A stretch of 64,000 bases of DNA from Sweltsa coloradensis (GCA_024449915.1 JAMZAV010002187.1:1-64000), one strand, 5' to 3'. Shown: positions 33,140 to 44,940, counted from the stretch's first letter. The notes: generated by a model from the letters alone, not told the origin. Translations and numbers: made by a program.

Positions 33140-33730
33140 TTGGATGAGCAAAGCGAAGACTTCAATTTCACTGACCCCCTAAAAATATTAGCTCGGGTGA
33201 TATTTATTTTATTTTTTGTGTGTTTTTGTCTGGTTGTTCATTCTCTACCAGGAAAACGGTATATGCCATCTTCATGAAAATTGGAGGGAACCTTCGAAAT
33301 CTCTAAACCAAGCCTTGCTACGTTTTTTGGTACAATCACAGAAATATTTCTCATAAATATCATACTTAGACGATTTTTTTCGATTTTTAGTACGATATTT
33401 TCGTGACATTTGGGCTGATTCTGACCAAACAGGTAGGGCCACAACATTCATATTTTACATGGACATTAAAGTCATGGTGATGCATTGCATTTTGAAAGAA
33501 AAAGTTAAAAGAGTAAGCCGGAATCCATAGAATTATGGTTTCAATATCAGTTTTTTTTTAGGTTTATAATAACAATTTACAATTTACAATAGAAACTTGA
33601 CAACAATCAGATCACCTACAATGCATTCAAAAAGCACTTGCAAAGGAAAAGTGGTCCTTCGCAAACTAAAAACTTACAAAAAATCTCATTCATCAACGCG
33701 ACTATACATAGCGTTTGCGATGCTTCCTAG
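33140..33730 (+). mobile_element. A1 element, full length, variant 3' end
   Basis: 591 bp. The 3' end is the variant AACGCGACTATACATAGCGTTTGCGATGCTTCCTAG: the AACGC...GCGTT hairpin is kept but 10 extra bases precede CCTAG. Next base T. The same variant end occurs at 35,954 and 37,422. Confidence 0.8.
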
Positions 33731-33976
33731 TTCTATTGATTCAAGCTAACTTTTTCATTCACAAGGTACTACATCACCATAACTTTAATATCCATGTAAA
33801 ATATGAACCTTGTTGCCCCACTCGTTTGGTCTGAATCAGCCCAAATGTCACGAAAATAATGCACTCAAAATCGAAAAAATTCGTAAAAGTACGATATTCA
33901 TGAGAAATATTTCTTTAGTTGTACCCAAAAACGTGGCAGGTCTAAGTTTAGAGATTTCAAAGGTCCCCTTTTATTT
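33731..33976 (-). mobile_element. Inverted A1 internal fragment
   Basis: Fills the space between the CTAG of one A1 copy and the first base of the next. It lacks both termini and is continuous with the A1 interior read on the minus strand. Confidence 0.75.
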
Positions 33977-34870
33977 TTGGATGAGCGTAGCGAGCGTAGC
34001 GAGCGAAGCGAAAACTTCAATTTAACTGACCCCTCAAAAAATTTAGCTCCAATGTTTTTTTGTTTGTTTGTTTGTTTGTTTGTTTTTCTGTCTGTTTGTT
34101 CGCACGATTCCGGGCAAACGGCATATGCGATCTTTATGAAATTTTAAGGGGACCTTCGAAATCTCTGAACTTAGACGTGCCACGTTTTTGGGTACAATCG
34201 AAGAAATATTTCTCATGAATATCGTACTTTTACGATTTTTTTCGATTTTTAGTGCGATATTTTCGTGACATTTTCCCCGATTCTGACCAAACGGGTGGGG
34301 CTAGAACGTTCATATTTCACATTAATATTAAGATAATGGTGATGAAGCTACCATTTGAAAGAAAAAGTTGAAAAAGTTAGTAAGAAACCATAGAAATAAA
34401 GGTTTTTATATGTGTTTTTCGATTTTTAGTGCGATATTTTCGTGAATTTGGTCCAAGTCCAGGTCAACGGCTACTCCGATCTTAATGAAACTTTATGAGA
34501 ACGCTTGAAATCACTTAAGTTTGATATGATATGATTTTGGAGGCAATCGAAGTAATATTTCTAATGAATATCGTACAACTTGCGGGCAGCTTCGATATGA
34601 CCTCGCCGCCCCGCACCTTTTGACTACTACCTGCGCGCGCACACAGCAGAGAGCCTCGCCTCGCAGTCGTCTGTTGTTCCTTCACCTACAATGCGTTCAA
34701 AGCGTTTTTTGAGGTTTATAATAACAATTAACAAGTAATAATAGAAACTTGACAACAATCACATACAATGCATTCAAAAAGCACTTGCAAAGGAAAAGTG
34801 GTCCTGCGCAAACTAAAAACCTACAAAAACGCTCATCCATCAACGCGGCGGGACTTTAGCGTTTCCCTAG
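33977..34870 (+). mobile_element. A1 element, long copy with internal duplication and GC-rich insert
   Basis: Starts TTGGATGAGCGTAGCGAGCG. Part of the interior beginning GTGCGATATTTTCGTGA occurs twice (34,251 and ~34,429). A GC-rich ~105-bp segment at 34,578-34,682 (GACCTCGCCGCCCCGCACC; CCTGCGCGCGCACACAGC) is unlike anything else in the element. It ends GCGTTTCCCTAG, then T. Confidence 0.8.
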
Positions 34871-35025
34871 TTATAAAGATCGCATATGCCGTTTGCCCAG
34901 AAGAGAGCGAACAAACAGACAAAAATACAAACAAACAAAAAGAAGAAAAACAAAAAAAAAAAAAAACACCCGAGCTAAATTTTTTTGGGGGGCAGTAAAA
35001 TTGAAGTCTTCGTTTTGCTCATACA
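34871..35025 (-). mobile_element. Inverted A1 5' fragment
   Basis: Begins immediately after the preceding CTAG and ends at the A1 5' terminus (GAAGTCTTCGTTTTGCTCATACAATT). The pyrimidine tract is seen inverted as an A-rich run. Confidence 0.75.
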
Positions 35026-35026
35026 A

Positions 35027-35112
35027 TTGTGTGCCTCGTTGCTAGGACGGCTTAAAGCACCGTTTAAAAATTCCTAAGCCAAGAGCTGATGGACTCATGT
35101 CCTAATTTATCC
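35027..35112 (-). mobile_element. S1 SINE fragment
   Basis: Inverse of the S1 GAGCCGTCCTAGCAACGAGGC and GGACTTAAGTCCATCAG blocks. The head and tail are missing. Confidence 0.6.
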
Positions 35113-35128
35113 TGAAATACAATGTAAG

Positions 35129-35215
35129 CTAGGCAAACGCCAAAGTCGTTGTCAGACGAGTGAGCGAGCCATGTGTTGAGCACCCGGGAACATTCCCTTC
35201 CTCCCTCCACCCAAC
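35129..35215 (-). mobile_element. C-family 3' end fragment
   Basis: CTAGGCAAACGCCAAAGTCG, then the C arm to CACCCGGGAACATTCCC. The rest of the element is absent. Confidence 0.75.
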
Positions 35216-35366
35216 AAAGAAACACTTGACTCCCCTAAGCTTGGAACACCTCCGAACCTAGTTATTATTTTTTAATTTTGATATTATTTACAAATGATAG
35301 TTTTGACTTGTAAACTTACCTGGCTAAAATCTAATATGTCTATCTTAATAAAATAAACTCAATTAA

Positions 35367-35954
35367 TTGAATGAGCGAAGCGAAGACTTCAATTTCATTG
35401 ACTCCTCAAAAAATTTATGTTCAATGTTTTTTTTTGTTATCTTTGTTTGTTTGTTCGCTCTCTACAAGGCAAAGGGCATATGCGATCTTAATGAAAATTG
35501 GAGGGGACCTTCGAAATCTCTGAACTTAGACCTGCCACGTTTTTGGGTACAATCGAAGAAATTCAAATATTTCTCATGAATATCGTACTTTTACGATTAT
35601 TTTCGATTTTTTATGAAAAAAATTAGGTGATTTTTGGGTCGATTCTGACCAATCGGGTGGGGCTACAACGTTCACAACGTTCAAATTCCACATGGACATT
35701 AAGGTAATGGTGATGTTTTGCCTTTTGAAAGAAAAAAGTTCAAAAAGTTAGCCAGAATCCATAGAATAAAGGTTTTATTTGAGTTTTTTTTATGTATATA
35801 ACAACAAGTAGCAAGTAACAATAGAAACTTGACAACAATCACCTACAATGCGTTCAAAAAGCACTTGCAAATGTAAAGATCCCACGCAAACTAAAAACTT
35901 TCAAAAAAGCTCATCCATCAACGCGACTAAAAAAGCGTTCGCGAAGCGGCCTAG
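35367..35954 (+). mobile_element. A1 element, full length, variant 3' end
   Basis: 588 bp. 5' TTGAATGAGCGAAGCG (G to A). It ends AACGCGACTAAAAAAGCG, TTCGCGAAGCGGCCTAG, then T. A 10-bp duplication (ACAACGTTC) lies at ~35,665. Confidence 0.8.
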
Positions 35955-36411
35955 TCAAGCGGTTTAAATATTTCATTTTTGTATGTATGGCGGAGAGTAT
36001 AACATTAATGATTTCCAGTATATTGAGTAAACGTGATTGGGAAATAATATCTTTGAATTGTGAACTTCTTCCTAAGTAATGTATATTGACTATCCCCCTA
36101 CCTGATACTGTTTAGTGATGTGTTGACTTCAACCGTTCAAATAAAATAAAATCTCTCTACAACCGTTGAGGCTGTAACGCCCTGTGAGAATAGTATAGAA
36201 TAAGTTTTATTCGCCAACTTCAAGAATATATGAATTATGCATAATAATTATGATATTTATTTCTTTTTAAATGGTATCGAGACGACGCAGTCTACACTTC
36301 TAATACAGGGGTTTTGCATCACTGAGCACAGCGAGGGTATAGAGAGGACTCAGACTCTTATTTTGACCGATTTGCCGTATTATAATTGTATGATTTTATG
36401 TTTAAATTAAA
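35955..36411. other. Intergenic sequence, nothing recognised
   Basis: No shared repeat and no coding signal between two A1 copies. Confidence 0.5.
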
Positions 36412-37422
36412 ATGGATGAGCGAAGCGAAGACTTCAATTTCACTGACACCCAACAAAATTTGCTCGGGTGTTTTTTTTTGTGCGTTTGTTTGTTCTCTAC
36501 CGGGCAAACAGCATAATATGCAACCTTGATAAAAATTGGAGGGAACCTTCGAAATTTCTTAACTTAGACCTACCACGTTTTTGGGTACAATCGAAGAAAC
36601 ATTTCTCATGAATATCGTATTTTTACGATTGTTCCCGATTTTTAATGCGATATTTTCGTGACATTTGGGCCGATTCTGACCAAACGGGTGGGGCTACAAC
36701 GTTTATATTTTACATGGCCATTGAGATTATGGTGATGTAGTACATTTTGAAATAAAAAGATGAAAAAGTTAGCCAATATCAATAGAAATCAAGGTTTTAA
36801 TAGATGTTTTTAGAGGTAAATGACATTTAAAAAGTAACAATAGAGACTTGATAACAATCACCTACAATGCGTTCAAAAAGCACTTGCACAAGTAAAGGGA
36901 AACAAAGTTGTGTGGCTCGTTGGTCTTATTGTTAGCCTACCTGCTTGCAATGCAGAAGGTCCAGGATTCGATTCCTGCTAAGGTCAGAAGCTTTTTAACT
37001 TCCGATTTGGACTTAAGTCCATCAGTACTTGTCTTAGGTATGTGAAAACAGTGACTTTGGAGCCGTCCTAGCAACGAGGCTGGTAATAAATTTAAAGTTG
37101 TTCTGAGTCGGCCTTGTTGATTCTGGCGTTGATCCACGCGTGTTTGCACTGTCCATACCACTGATTGCTATATTTCCCATAAAAAAATATCGATCTTCAA
37201 TTGGTTATCGCTCACTCGTCGATTGCGTCGGGGCCTACAGGGTTGGCTTGGTCGCTTTGGTTTACTGTCCAACCACTGAAAATCAGGTATGTGACTGAGT
37301 GGGTAGACTCTAAATATGGATTTATTTATTATATTTATTTAAAGAGATTCCACGCAAACTTAAAAACTTTAAAAAGCTCATCCATCAACGCGACTAAAAA
37401 AAGCGTTTGCGAAGCGTCCTAG
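36412..37422 (+). mobile_element. A1 element interrupted by an S1 SINE
   Basis: The 5' part is 36,412-36,897 and the 3' part 37,341-37,422, ending AAGCGTTTGCGAAGCGTCCTAG (broken at 20), then T. Joined across the SINE the element is ~570 bp, the usual A1 length. AAAG appears at both junctions and is the probable SINE target-site duplication, though it is short. Confidence 0.8.
36898..37340 (+). mobile_element. S1 tRNA-derived SINE, reference copy
   Basis: ~443 bp. The head (about 36,913-36,985) has a box A-like TGGTCTTATTGTTAGCC, an anticodon-arm-like CTGCTTGCAATGCAG and a box B-like GGATTCGATTCCTGC. The body has GTTCTGAGTCGGCCTTGTTG and a YACTCGTCGATTGCGTCGGGG block. The tail is GGTTGGCTTGGTCGC, then a hairpin around CTGAAAATCAG and GACTCTAAATA, then (TTTA)n. 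It is inserted in an A1 element, so it post-dates that copy. Confidence 0.8.
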
Positions 37423-37470
37423 TTACAATAATGCAAACGTTCATATTTTTATAAAACATTACGATTATTA

Positions 37471-38069
37471 TTGGATGAGCGTATCGAGCGTAGCGAGCGA
37501 AGCGAAAACTTCAATTTCACTGACCCCTTAAAAAATGTAGCTCCAATGTTTTTTTTTAATTGTTTGTTTGTTTTCCTGTCTGTTTGTTCGCACGATTCCG
37601 GGCAAACGGCATATGCGATTTTGATGAAATTTTGAGGGGACCTTCGAAATCTCTGAACTAGACGTGCCACGTTTTTGGGTACAATCGAAGAAATATTTCT
37701 CATGAATATCATACTTTTACGATTTTTTCGATTTTTAGTGCGATTTTTCGTGACATTTGGGCCGATTCTGACCAAACGGGTGGGGCTAGAACGTTCATAT
37801 TTCACATGGACATTAATTAAGGTTAGAGTGATGTATTGCCTTTTGAAAGAAAAAATTGAAAACATTATCCAGAAACCATATAAATAAAGGTTTTAAATTA
37901 ACTTTTTTGAGGTATTTAATAACAATTAACAAGTAACAATAGAAAATTGACAACAATCACCTGCAATGCGTTTAAAAAGCACTTGATTTAAGTAAAGAGA
38001 TCCCACGCAAACTAAAAACTTACAAAAAAGCTCATCCATCAACGCAACGGGACTTTAGCGTTTTCCTAG
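37471..38069 (+). mobile_element. A1 element, full length
   Basis: 599 bp. 5' TTGGATGAGCGTATCGAGCG, pyrimidine tract TTGTTTGTTTTCCTGTCTG, the core GCGATTTTGATGAAATTTTG, and 3' GCTCATCCATCAACGCAACG with GCGTTTTCCTAG, then T. Confidence 0.85.
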
Positions 38070-38077
38070 TAAAATTT

Positions 38078-38262
38078 AATTTTTTTTGTAAAATTGCGAT
38101 TATCATGAGAAATAATTTTTCGATTCCGCTCAAATTACACTCGAATATATTTATTCATAAAATAAAGGTTTTGTGAAAAAATCATCACAATAGATTAAAG
38201 CATGAAGATGTTATAAGTCGAAGAAATGTTTTAAAAATCGTAAAAAAATCGGAAAATTTTGA
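38078..38262 (-). mobile_element. Inverted A2 internal fragment
   Basis: Inverse of the A2 interior (AGAAATAATTTTTCGATTCC and GTGAAAAAATCATCACAAT blocks). It lies between the CTAG of one A1 and the 5' end of an A2, the same position as the inverted fragments at 33,731 and 34,871. Confidence 0.7.
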
Positions 38263-38265
38263 TTT

Positions 38266-39036
38266 TTGGATGAGCGTAGAAAGCGAAGCGAAGATCCATT
38301 TCACTTCACTGGAGAAGAAAATCTGGAATGTTTTTTATTCTTTTTTTATTCATTCTTTCTTTCTTTTTGGATTTTTGTCTGTTTGTTAGCACGATTCCGG
38401 CTAAACCGATACTCCGATTGCGATGAAATTTTATGGGGTTTTCGAAATCTCTGAACTTAGAACTGCCACGTTTTTGAGCACAATCGGAAAATTATTTCTC
38501 ATGTAAATCGCAATTTTACGTTTTTTTTTAAATTTCTTCGACTTATAACACCTACATGCTTTGTCCGATTGTTATGATTTTTTCACAGAACCTTAATTTT
38601 ATAAATTTATCTATTCATGTGAAATTTGAACGTTATCAAAAAACTATTTTTACGAAAATCGCAATTTTACGACTATTTTTCGATTTTTAAAATTTCTTCA
38701 GCTTATAACACCTACATGCTTAATCTTATTGTAATGATTTTTTCACAGAACCTTAATTTTATGAATTAATATATTCGTGTAAAATTTGTGCGCAATCAAA
38801 TAATTGTTTCTTATGAAAATTTCAATATTACGCTTTGTCCCTTTTTTAAATTACGATTTATTAAAAAAGATTAAAAATTGAAGTTAATTATGTTTAAATT
38901 TAATCTAATTTTAAAAAAATCTTCAACTAAGTAATGATTTTTTCACAGAACAACAGAAAATCCGCATATTACATGGCAGCTCAATGCACCAATTACGCTC
39001 ATCCAACAACGCGTCGGTACTTAAGCGTTTTCCTAG
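38266..39036 (+). mobile_element. A2 element, full length
   Basis: 771 bp. 5' TTGGATGAGCGTAGAAAGCG. Three related internal segments each contain TTTTTTCACAGAACC. 3' CGCTCATCCAACAACGCGTC, then TTAAGCGTTTTCCTAG, then T. Confidence 0.8.
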
Positions 39037-39039
39037 TTT

Positions 39040-39590
39040 ATTGTGTTCTTACAGGGCTACAATTAATACACTATTTTGCATGAATTTTGTGGATGTATAT
39101 TAAAGGGGTATTCACCCTTAACTCATATTATATATTTCATTCAGGCTAACCAGTTTTCAATTTGCCTAGTAAAAGAAAAAATATTGGGTCGACCTTGAGC
39201 CGAATTATTTTGGTCAAAATTGTTTATTTTCTAGCTAGGTTCACCGGCAAAAATCACTTGAAGGCTGTCTTTGTGCACCGCGACCATGGGGGATATTAAC
39301 CAAAATTTGTAGGCCATTATTGAAGAAATCGATAAATTTTTCTGAAAATCCATCATGTTTTGTTTTTGTAGTTTTGGCACGTGGTTCGGTCACAATATGC
39401 GCATTACAAAGAAGGGATGTGATTTCGGACATCACATGTTTGTGCGTGTTTTGAGTGCATATTTGTTTATATGGTGGTCTTAATAATATAGTGCAACATA
39501 TGATAACAGCAAACAAATTTGCAAATAAATTGATTTTGTAATGATAATTTGAAAATAACTGGCTCTGCGATGAGTTCTATTGTAAACAAT
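39040..39590. repeat. Diverged repeat F, copy 1
   Basis: 39,290-39,480 resembles 53,000-53,150 (GGCCATTATTGA, TTTTGTTTTTGTA, AGGGATGTGATTT and GCATATTTxT blocks). A 91-codon minus-strand frame (39,241-39,516) is not matched by a frame in the other copy, so coding is unlikely. Confidence 0.4.
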
Positions 39591-39594
39591 GATA

Positions 39595-39870
39595 ACCCAT
39601 TTCTCGATTTGGTTAGTCGGGAAACACTCTCGTAGGTGTAATGTTAATTATTTACTACGATTCAGAAATTAAAAAAGTCCATCCCAACCGGGATTTCGTT
39701 TCAGTACTGTTCCATCCATTCAGATGTATAATGCAGCTACAATTAAGAGATGAAATGTACACGTCCTGATGGTCTAGTGGTTAAGACGCTCACCTGGAAT
39801 GTGGGAGATCCATGGTTCGAATCCCGGTTGGGGCGGCCTTTTTTAAATTTCTGAATTGTAGTAAATAATT
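39595..39870 (+). mobile_element. S2 SINE inverted dimer
   Basis: The left part is an inverted S2 tail and truncated tRNA head (to CCATCCCAACCGGGATTT, ~39,697). The right part is a plus-strand tRNA-like head at 39,763-39,835: acceptor GTCCTGA/TTGGGGC, box A TGGTCTAGTGG, anticodon loop CTGGAAT, box B GGTTCGAATCC. The two face away from a short centre containing ACTGTTCCATCCATTCAG. The same centre also precedes the head at 40,489. Confidence 0.65.
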
Positions 39871-40018
39871 AATGATAGCCCAGAATAGTATTCACAAACG
39901 TGATGGTATATATAATTATTAATAATGTATCATTGTTAATTTTTTAACAATATCACATATAACATACTAGTAACAATGTATTCACAAATTACAAAATAGT
40001 GTAAGGTTGTCTAACAGT

Positions 40019-40252
40019 AGTAATCGACAGTGTTGGCTTAAGCGCGCGACTCTGATTTGGGAAGTTCCGGGTTCAAATCCCATAGAGAAAGACCGGCAAC
40101 CGTGAGTTTAGTTTTTTCCGAGGCTTTCCTCAGTCGTTAACGCGAATGCATGGGATTGGGTTCTCGAACATCCCTTCACTACAATTATTGTCTCAGCTCC
40201 AATATACCTAGCGCATGCATAGAACAGGTTTCAAAATAAATAAATAAATAAC
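40019..40252 (+). mobile_element. S4 tRNA-derived SINE with (AAAT)n tail
   Basis: Degenerate head GGCTTAAGCGCGCGACTCTG with box B-like GGGTTCAAATCCCAT (~40,069-40,084). The body is GACCGGCAACCGTGAG and TTTTCCGAGGCTTTCCTCAG, and it ends in AAATAAATAAATAA. Confidence 0.65.
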
Positions 40253-40429
40253 TTAAGTACAAAATGTTCCGAATGGTTCATTTTATGTACTGATGTTTTA
40301 TGAAATACTATTGTTTATCGTCCACCTACGCGAGTGTTTTCCGAATATACCCTCGCTCATACCTGCGTAAGGAAATGACATAACTAATGTTTGTATGGTC
40401 AGTTCAACAGCAACAGTGTTTCGATGCTT

Positions 40430-40600
40430 TATTGTTCCATCCATTCAGTCATATAATGTAACTACAATTCAGAAGTTAAATATTTACCGTCTCGGTGGTC
40501 TAGTTGGCTAAGATGCCTGCCCGGAATGTGAGAGAATCGGGTTCGAACCCGGATCGGGATGGCATTTTAGAATCGTATTAAATATTAACTATTGTTTAAC
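40430..40600 (+). mobile_element. S2-type SINE with tRNA-like head
   Basis: 40,489-40,561 folds as a tRNA: acceptor GTCTCGG pairing with TCGGGAT, extended by flanking CC/GG; box A TGGTCTAGTTGG; T-arm CGGGTTCGAACCCG perfectly paired. The anticodon loop is read as CGGAATG or similar. A tail follows (ATTAAATATTAACTATT). It may be transcribed by Pol III. It is unlikely to be a functional tRNA because the same head recurs in repeats. Confidence 0.6.
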
Positions 40601-43088
40601 GCTAGTAAAAATTCATAATATATGGGTAATTGTGTGGGAGGGATGAGGAGGTTGTAGGTGGGGGTTATATCCTTTTGCTTTACATGTGAATCCATGCACT
40701 TGATATTCATTTTATTGATTGTGCATATACTATTCCTTCTTAAATATCGATTGTTGTAGGATGAATTTTATATGTAGGCCTATTGCAACACGCAATAATA
40801 GGTAAAAAAAATAATTCTATTTTTTGCGTTTAATATTACTATAAATTTGGTTAGGTGAAATTGTAATTATCATTAAATTTTGTACGTGCGCGAAGTTATG
40901 ATTCATATAAAATAAATTAATACAAAAATAAATAAGAATTAAAAATGTGTGATACTAGGTAGAAAATGTGTGTTCAACTACAAATCAATGCAACTTTCAA
41001 CTTTGACGAAACAAAAATCAGGTGCCGCGCGCTCGCAAGAAAACTGCAAACTTGCAATATTGAGTGGAAACGATCGAATTGATAATGTTATGATCACGTG
41101 ATGATTAAAATGATGACGGAACGTCCACGAGATCAATGATTGTAGCTTTGTTTTAAAACATGTTGCCATTTGATTGCACCATTATTAAAATTATTAATAT
41201 TATTATTATTATTTCTTTATTCATAATCAAAATCAAAATGTACATTACCATACCAATTATAAAAAAGTAGAAGAAAGCGAACCATAGGCTCATTCACACT
41301 AATGTGCGTTCTGCAACCAATCAATAAAACTAAGAACTATAACTAAGACATAAGATTCATAACACTAACACAACTTATATGGACTTTGATACAATATTAA
41401 GAGCATGAAGATTCGATAAAAAGAAAAGAGAAGAAAGCATGGTGATGTATGGCAGTGTTACAATTAGTTATGATGACTTATATCTAGTCTATCTATATAA
41501 TATTAATCTCTATATCTATATCTATTGCTTGATCATAAGAGAATGTGCAATTTATTGATAACAAAGAGGGCATAGTGTGGATATTTAAGGACCATGTGAA
41601 ATCGATCGTACAAAATTTTATATGTAATATTTTATTGAAATAATTATGCTAATTCAAATTTAAAATTGGGTGATTTTGAGAGTGTGATGTGGGCTAGGCC
41701 CTAGCTTTAAACACTGCTAGCTTCATACAGAAGTATATTATTTAATTTATTAAATGCAAAAATCAAATAGGGGTGGTTGTGTTGTGTGGGAGGTAGTGGA
41801 GGGGTGTAGGCAGAAGTTTAGTCCTGCAGTTGGTATTTGTGGCTCATCGATTATCTCTTGATACTTATTTTATTCAAGGCAGTATATTTTAATTATAAGT
41901 GATACTGGCTGGGGTTGGGTGGGGTGGGGTGAAGGATAGGTCCTTTGATATGACGGTGTGTCCAGTTATTTGTATTTAGTTAATATCTTTCAAATAAAAA
42001 AAAATAAATAGTGGTGAATGAGGGGGCTAAGAGTCTCAAATATTGTGAAATAGGCACTATGATATGGTAACATAGGAAATATTACTATTAAATGACCCGC
42101 CGAGATCTTCCATTGTGTGTGTGGAAGATTCTCCAAATAGCCCATGTTAAATCGAGATCCTCCACTGGTCTGTAGTAGCTCTCATTTACACCCTATTAAC
42201 ACGTTATGATGGCATACTAGATAATACTATTAACGGTCAGGTCCGTCCAGTCCGTATGTAATTACCTATACTGGCCCGTCCAGTCAATATGTAATTACCT
42301 ACGGTGTACATGGAGTGATTCAAGGGGCGAAGGGAGGGGTGGGATGCATATGCAATTGCAAACTAATTGCCGGGATAACGAAATCCCAGCCCCAATAGCT
42401 GTCAACAAATAATAGAGCGACACCAGAGGCCAGATCTGAAGACTTGCTTGCACAGTGTATGCAAACATTCAAAACGAAAACTTGCACCGTTCTGCATGAT
42501 GCTTATGAATAATAAACTTGATCGCATAGAACATTCGTCTTGAAATAAGTATTAGCATCACAATAACGTGTGCCTCGGATCAAAATCCAGCCGGGAAATA
42601 GGGTGAAATCAAAGTGATAAACTACGCTCTTTGGCATTTTTATTTCGATAATGTGTAACAATACACCGTAGTTCACTATTACGAAATATCATAGTGTCAT
42701 GATTATTTATTTTGTGTGAACATTGTCAACGAAGTCGCAATGCAATCTTATCTGCTACAGCTTTTAGTATATCCCCAATAATGATTGTAATATGAAGTGG
42801 TTATTAACTCATTACACCCCTCTTCAAAACATTTCACGCCTATATGTTCTTCTAAAGATTCTTGTATATAGAAACAATTTTCAATCAATAATGCCAGAAT
42901 TGTTATGGTAATCAGTGTTTTAAGTATATCTGAGTAAAAGCGATTTATTATAGTTTGAGTTTGAATATGCATTTCATCATTTGAATTATAGTTGTAATGG
43001 AATCAGGCATAACAATTAATTGCTATGGGCTATGATCTCTCTGATTCTTTTCAACAATTTAAGCTAACTATGTTGTGTTTTTTATTAA
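40600..43088. other. 2.5 kb of low-repeat sequence, no gene recognised
   Basis: It holds short (ATT)n at ~41,195, a TCTATATCTATATCTAT stretch at ~41,506-41,525, a GGGTGGGGTGGGGTG run at ~41,917-41,932 and a 37-bp direct repeat (CCAGTCxxTATGTAATTACC) at ~42,245-42,302. Open frames under 75 codons show no family signal. Introns or intergenic DNA are equally possible. Confidence 0.5.
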
Positions 43089-43787
43089 TTAAGCGAGCGA
43101 AGCGAGCGTTTCCATTTGAAAATGCCGGAAAAAATAGTCACTAGCTTTTTTTTGTTTGTTTGATTGTTTGTATGTCTTGCCATAATGTTCGAACGAAGGC
43201 TCGTATCGATTTGAAATTTTGACCATCCGCAAGCTTTGTTCTCGGTTGAATGCCATTAGTTTTGTGGCAAAATCGTTCAAAAAGTTAAAAAGTTACATTA
43301 AAGTTAATCAAAAGTTTTTTTTTCAAACTAAACGGCGACAAAATCTGAGGTGGCCAAATGTGTCAAATGTCCGTCCGGTCACGAATATGTTAATTTTATT
43401 TTGATCCGATAGGTAGTGTAAATGGAAATTACATTATAACAAAAGTAACGTTGCCATGGCAACGAAAAGACGCGCGAAGTTTCTAATGCACTGCCACCTA
43501 GAAGTAATTAAAATACTTTCGAGAAAGCAGTGCATTATTTGTCACCGAAGAGTTTAAATAGTTTTCCCAAGGAGTCAAGATCCTCTACATGGCGGTGGAT
43601 TTTATCCACAAAGTAAAAAGGTTTACACACGGGTTTACCCAAATACCTTGGCAATAACAAATAATATTGGAAACGTGGCCCTGTGGACAGCGAACGTCGC
43701 AAATCTAAAAATTTAAAAAAATGTGCAATGTGGGTCTAGCTATAGCACGTGCTCGCTTATCAACGCGTCCAACTGAGCGTTTCCTAG
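43089..43787 (+). mobile_element. B Helentron-like element, full length
   Basis: 699 bp. 5' TTAAGCGAGCGAAGCGAGCG, TTTGTTTGTTTGATTGTTTG tract, ATGTTCGAACG then a TTTGAAATTTTGACC core, and GTTGCCATGGCAACG at ~43,451-43,465. 3' GCTCGCTTATCAACGCGTCC, then GAGCGTTTCCTAG, then T. It is collinear with the copy at 25,957-26,665. Confidence 0.85.
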
Positions 43788-43807
43788 TTGAAAATAATAA
43801 TATATAT

Positions 43808-44395
43808 ATTATAACAAACTTTACATCACAAGAGACCGGATATATGAATAATTGACAAGAAGAAACAAACTACCGTCATTAATGTTATTGTCCCATTGTG
43901 TCATAAAGTTGAGACTTAACATACATGGATGAAAACAATTACAATATTAAGAAACTTGCAATTGAGATCAAGAAATGTGAAAACAGAAAAAGGTAAACAC
44001 TGTCCCATGCATAATACAAAGGAAACATCGAATGACAGCAATGAACAACAGCATTGTAATATCTATACAACCCAACATGTACATCTAGACTCAAAAGGCA
44101 GTAATTTTCACCACATGCAAACTAGTTCGTAATTTCTTAACTCAGAATGATACTTCGCGATTCCGAGTCAGCTTCCATCCTGACATGGTTTTCCTGGATT
44201 CCCATTGTCCGAAGAGCAAAATATGCTAGGATGAATGATTGATTGGATTTTGCTTAACGTCTCATATTAATGCGCTTCGGCTATTCGAGACGATGAGTGG
44301 TGATAGATGAGGATGAGTATGATGAGAATGGCTACGAGAAATCGGCCACGACTGTACAAAGCAGAAAAAACAAAGAATCTGTACATTTCATTTTC
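43808..44395 (+). mobile_element. R-b C-terminal/3' fragment with S3 insertion
   Basis: Diverged match to 15,280-15,750: the block encoding the C-terminal domain (GCAATTGAGATCAAGAAATG), then TTCCATCCTGACATGGTTTT and CATTGTCCGAAGAGC. It is interrupted at ~44,237-44,325 by an S3-type segment, then continues with CTACGAGAAATCGGCCACGA. Frames are broken. Confidence 0.7.
44237..44325 (+). mobile_element. S3 repeat fragment
   Basis: TGATTGATTGGATTTTGCTT, GCGCTTCGGCTATTCGAGAC and GATGAGTGGTGATAGATGAG, the last shared with ~18,860. It is absent from the other R-b copies. Confidence 0.55.
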
Positions 44396-44780
44396 AAGTG
44401 TCATTTTATAGCGTTTTATAATATTTATTTTTTAGCCACCTTCAAAAACTTTTATCTGAAGTTTTCTCATATTTTAATTTTTAAACGATGTCATCATGTT
44501 TGAATTAATATCATCTGAATTAAAACGTGTATACACAAAATATTTTTGTTTTCAGTGTTTAAAGTATAACAGAGTAAATGCAATTTATTACATACAATTT
44601 TATTATTTATTATTATTATTTTTGTTTTCGATAAAATAAAATAGGGCTTGAAAATCTTATGGTTACATAAGGGAAAAAATATCGCTATTTATAGGAAACA
44701 CAAAACGATTAAAAACCATGAGTGTCTCTATAGTGAGAAATTGAATAATATTTTAACGTTGGTAGCAATTTGGTCAGAAA
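44396..44780. other. AT-rich spacer, nothing recognised
   Basis: Poly-T-rich and AT-rich sequence without shared repeats. Confidence 0.5.
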
Positions 44781-44940
44781 ATCCATCCCGACCGTTTTTT
44801 TTTAAAATTTATGAATTGTATTAAATATTAACATATACATATCCTACGGGAGTGTTTCCCGACAAACCAAATCTACAAACATGTTAGCTCTAGTTTTGAC
44901 CGAGCCTGTATTTAATAACTAACATCCAATGAAATAATAA
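44781..44940 (+). mobile_element. S2 tail joined to R-b 3' terminus
   Basis: An S2 head remnant and tail (TCCATCCCGACCG ... GGGAGTGTTTCCCGACAAACC) run directly into the R-b end (CATGTTAGCTCTAGTTTTGACC ... CATCCAATGAAATAATAA). This mirrors the nested arrangement at 16.3-16.7 kb. Confidence 0.6.

Noticed and set aside
39241..39516. 91-codon minus-strand ORF
   Set aside because: The related repeat copy near 53.0 kb does not keep the frame, and composition is not protein-like.
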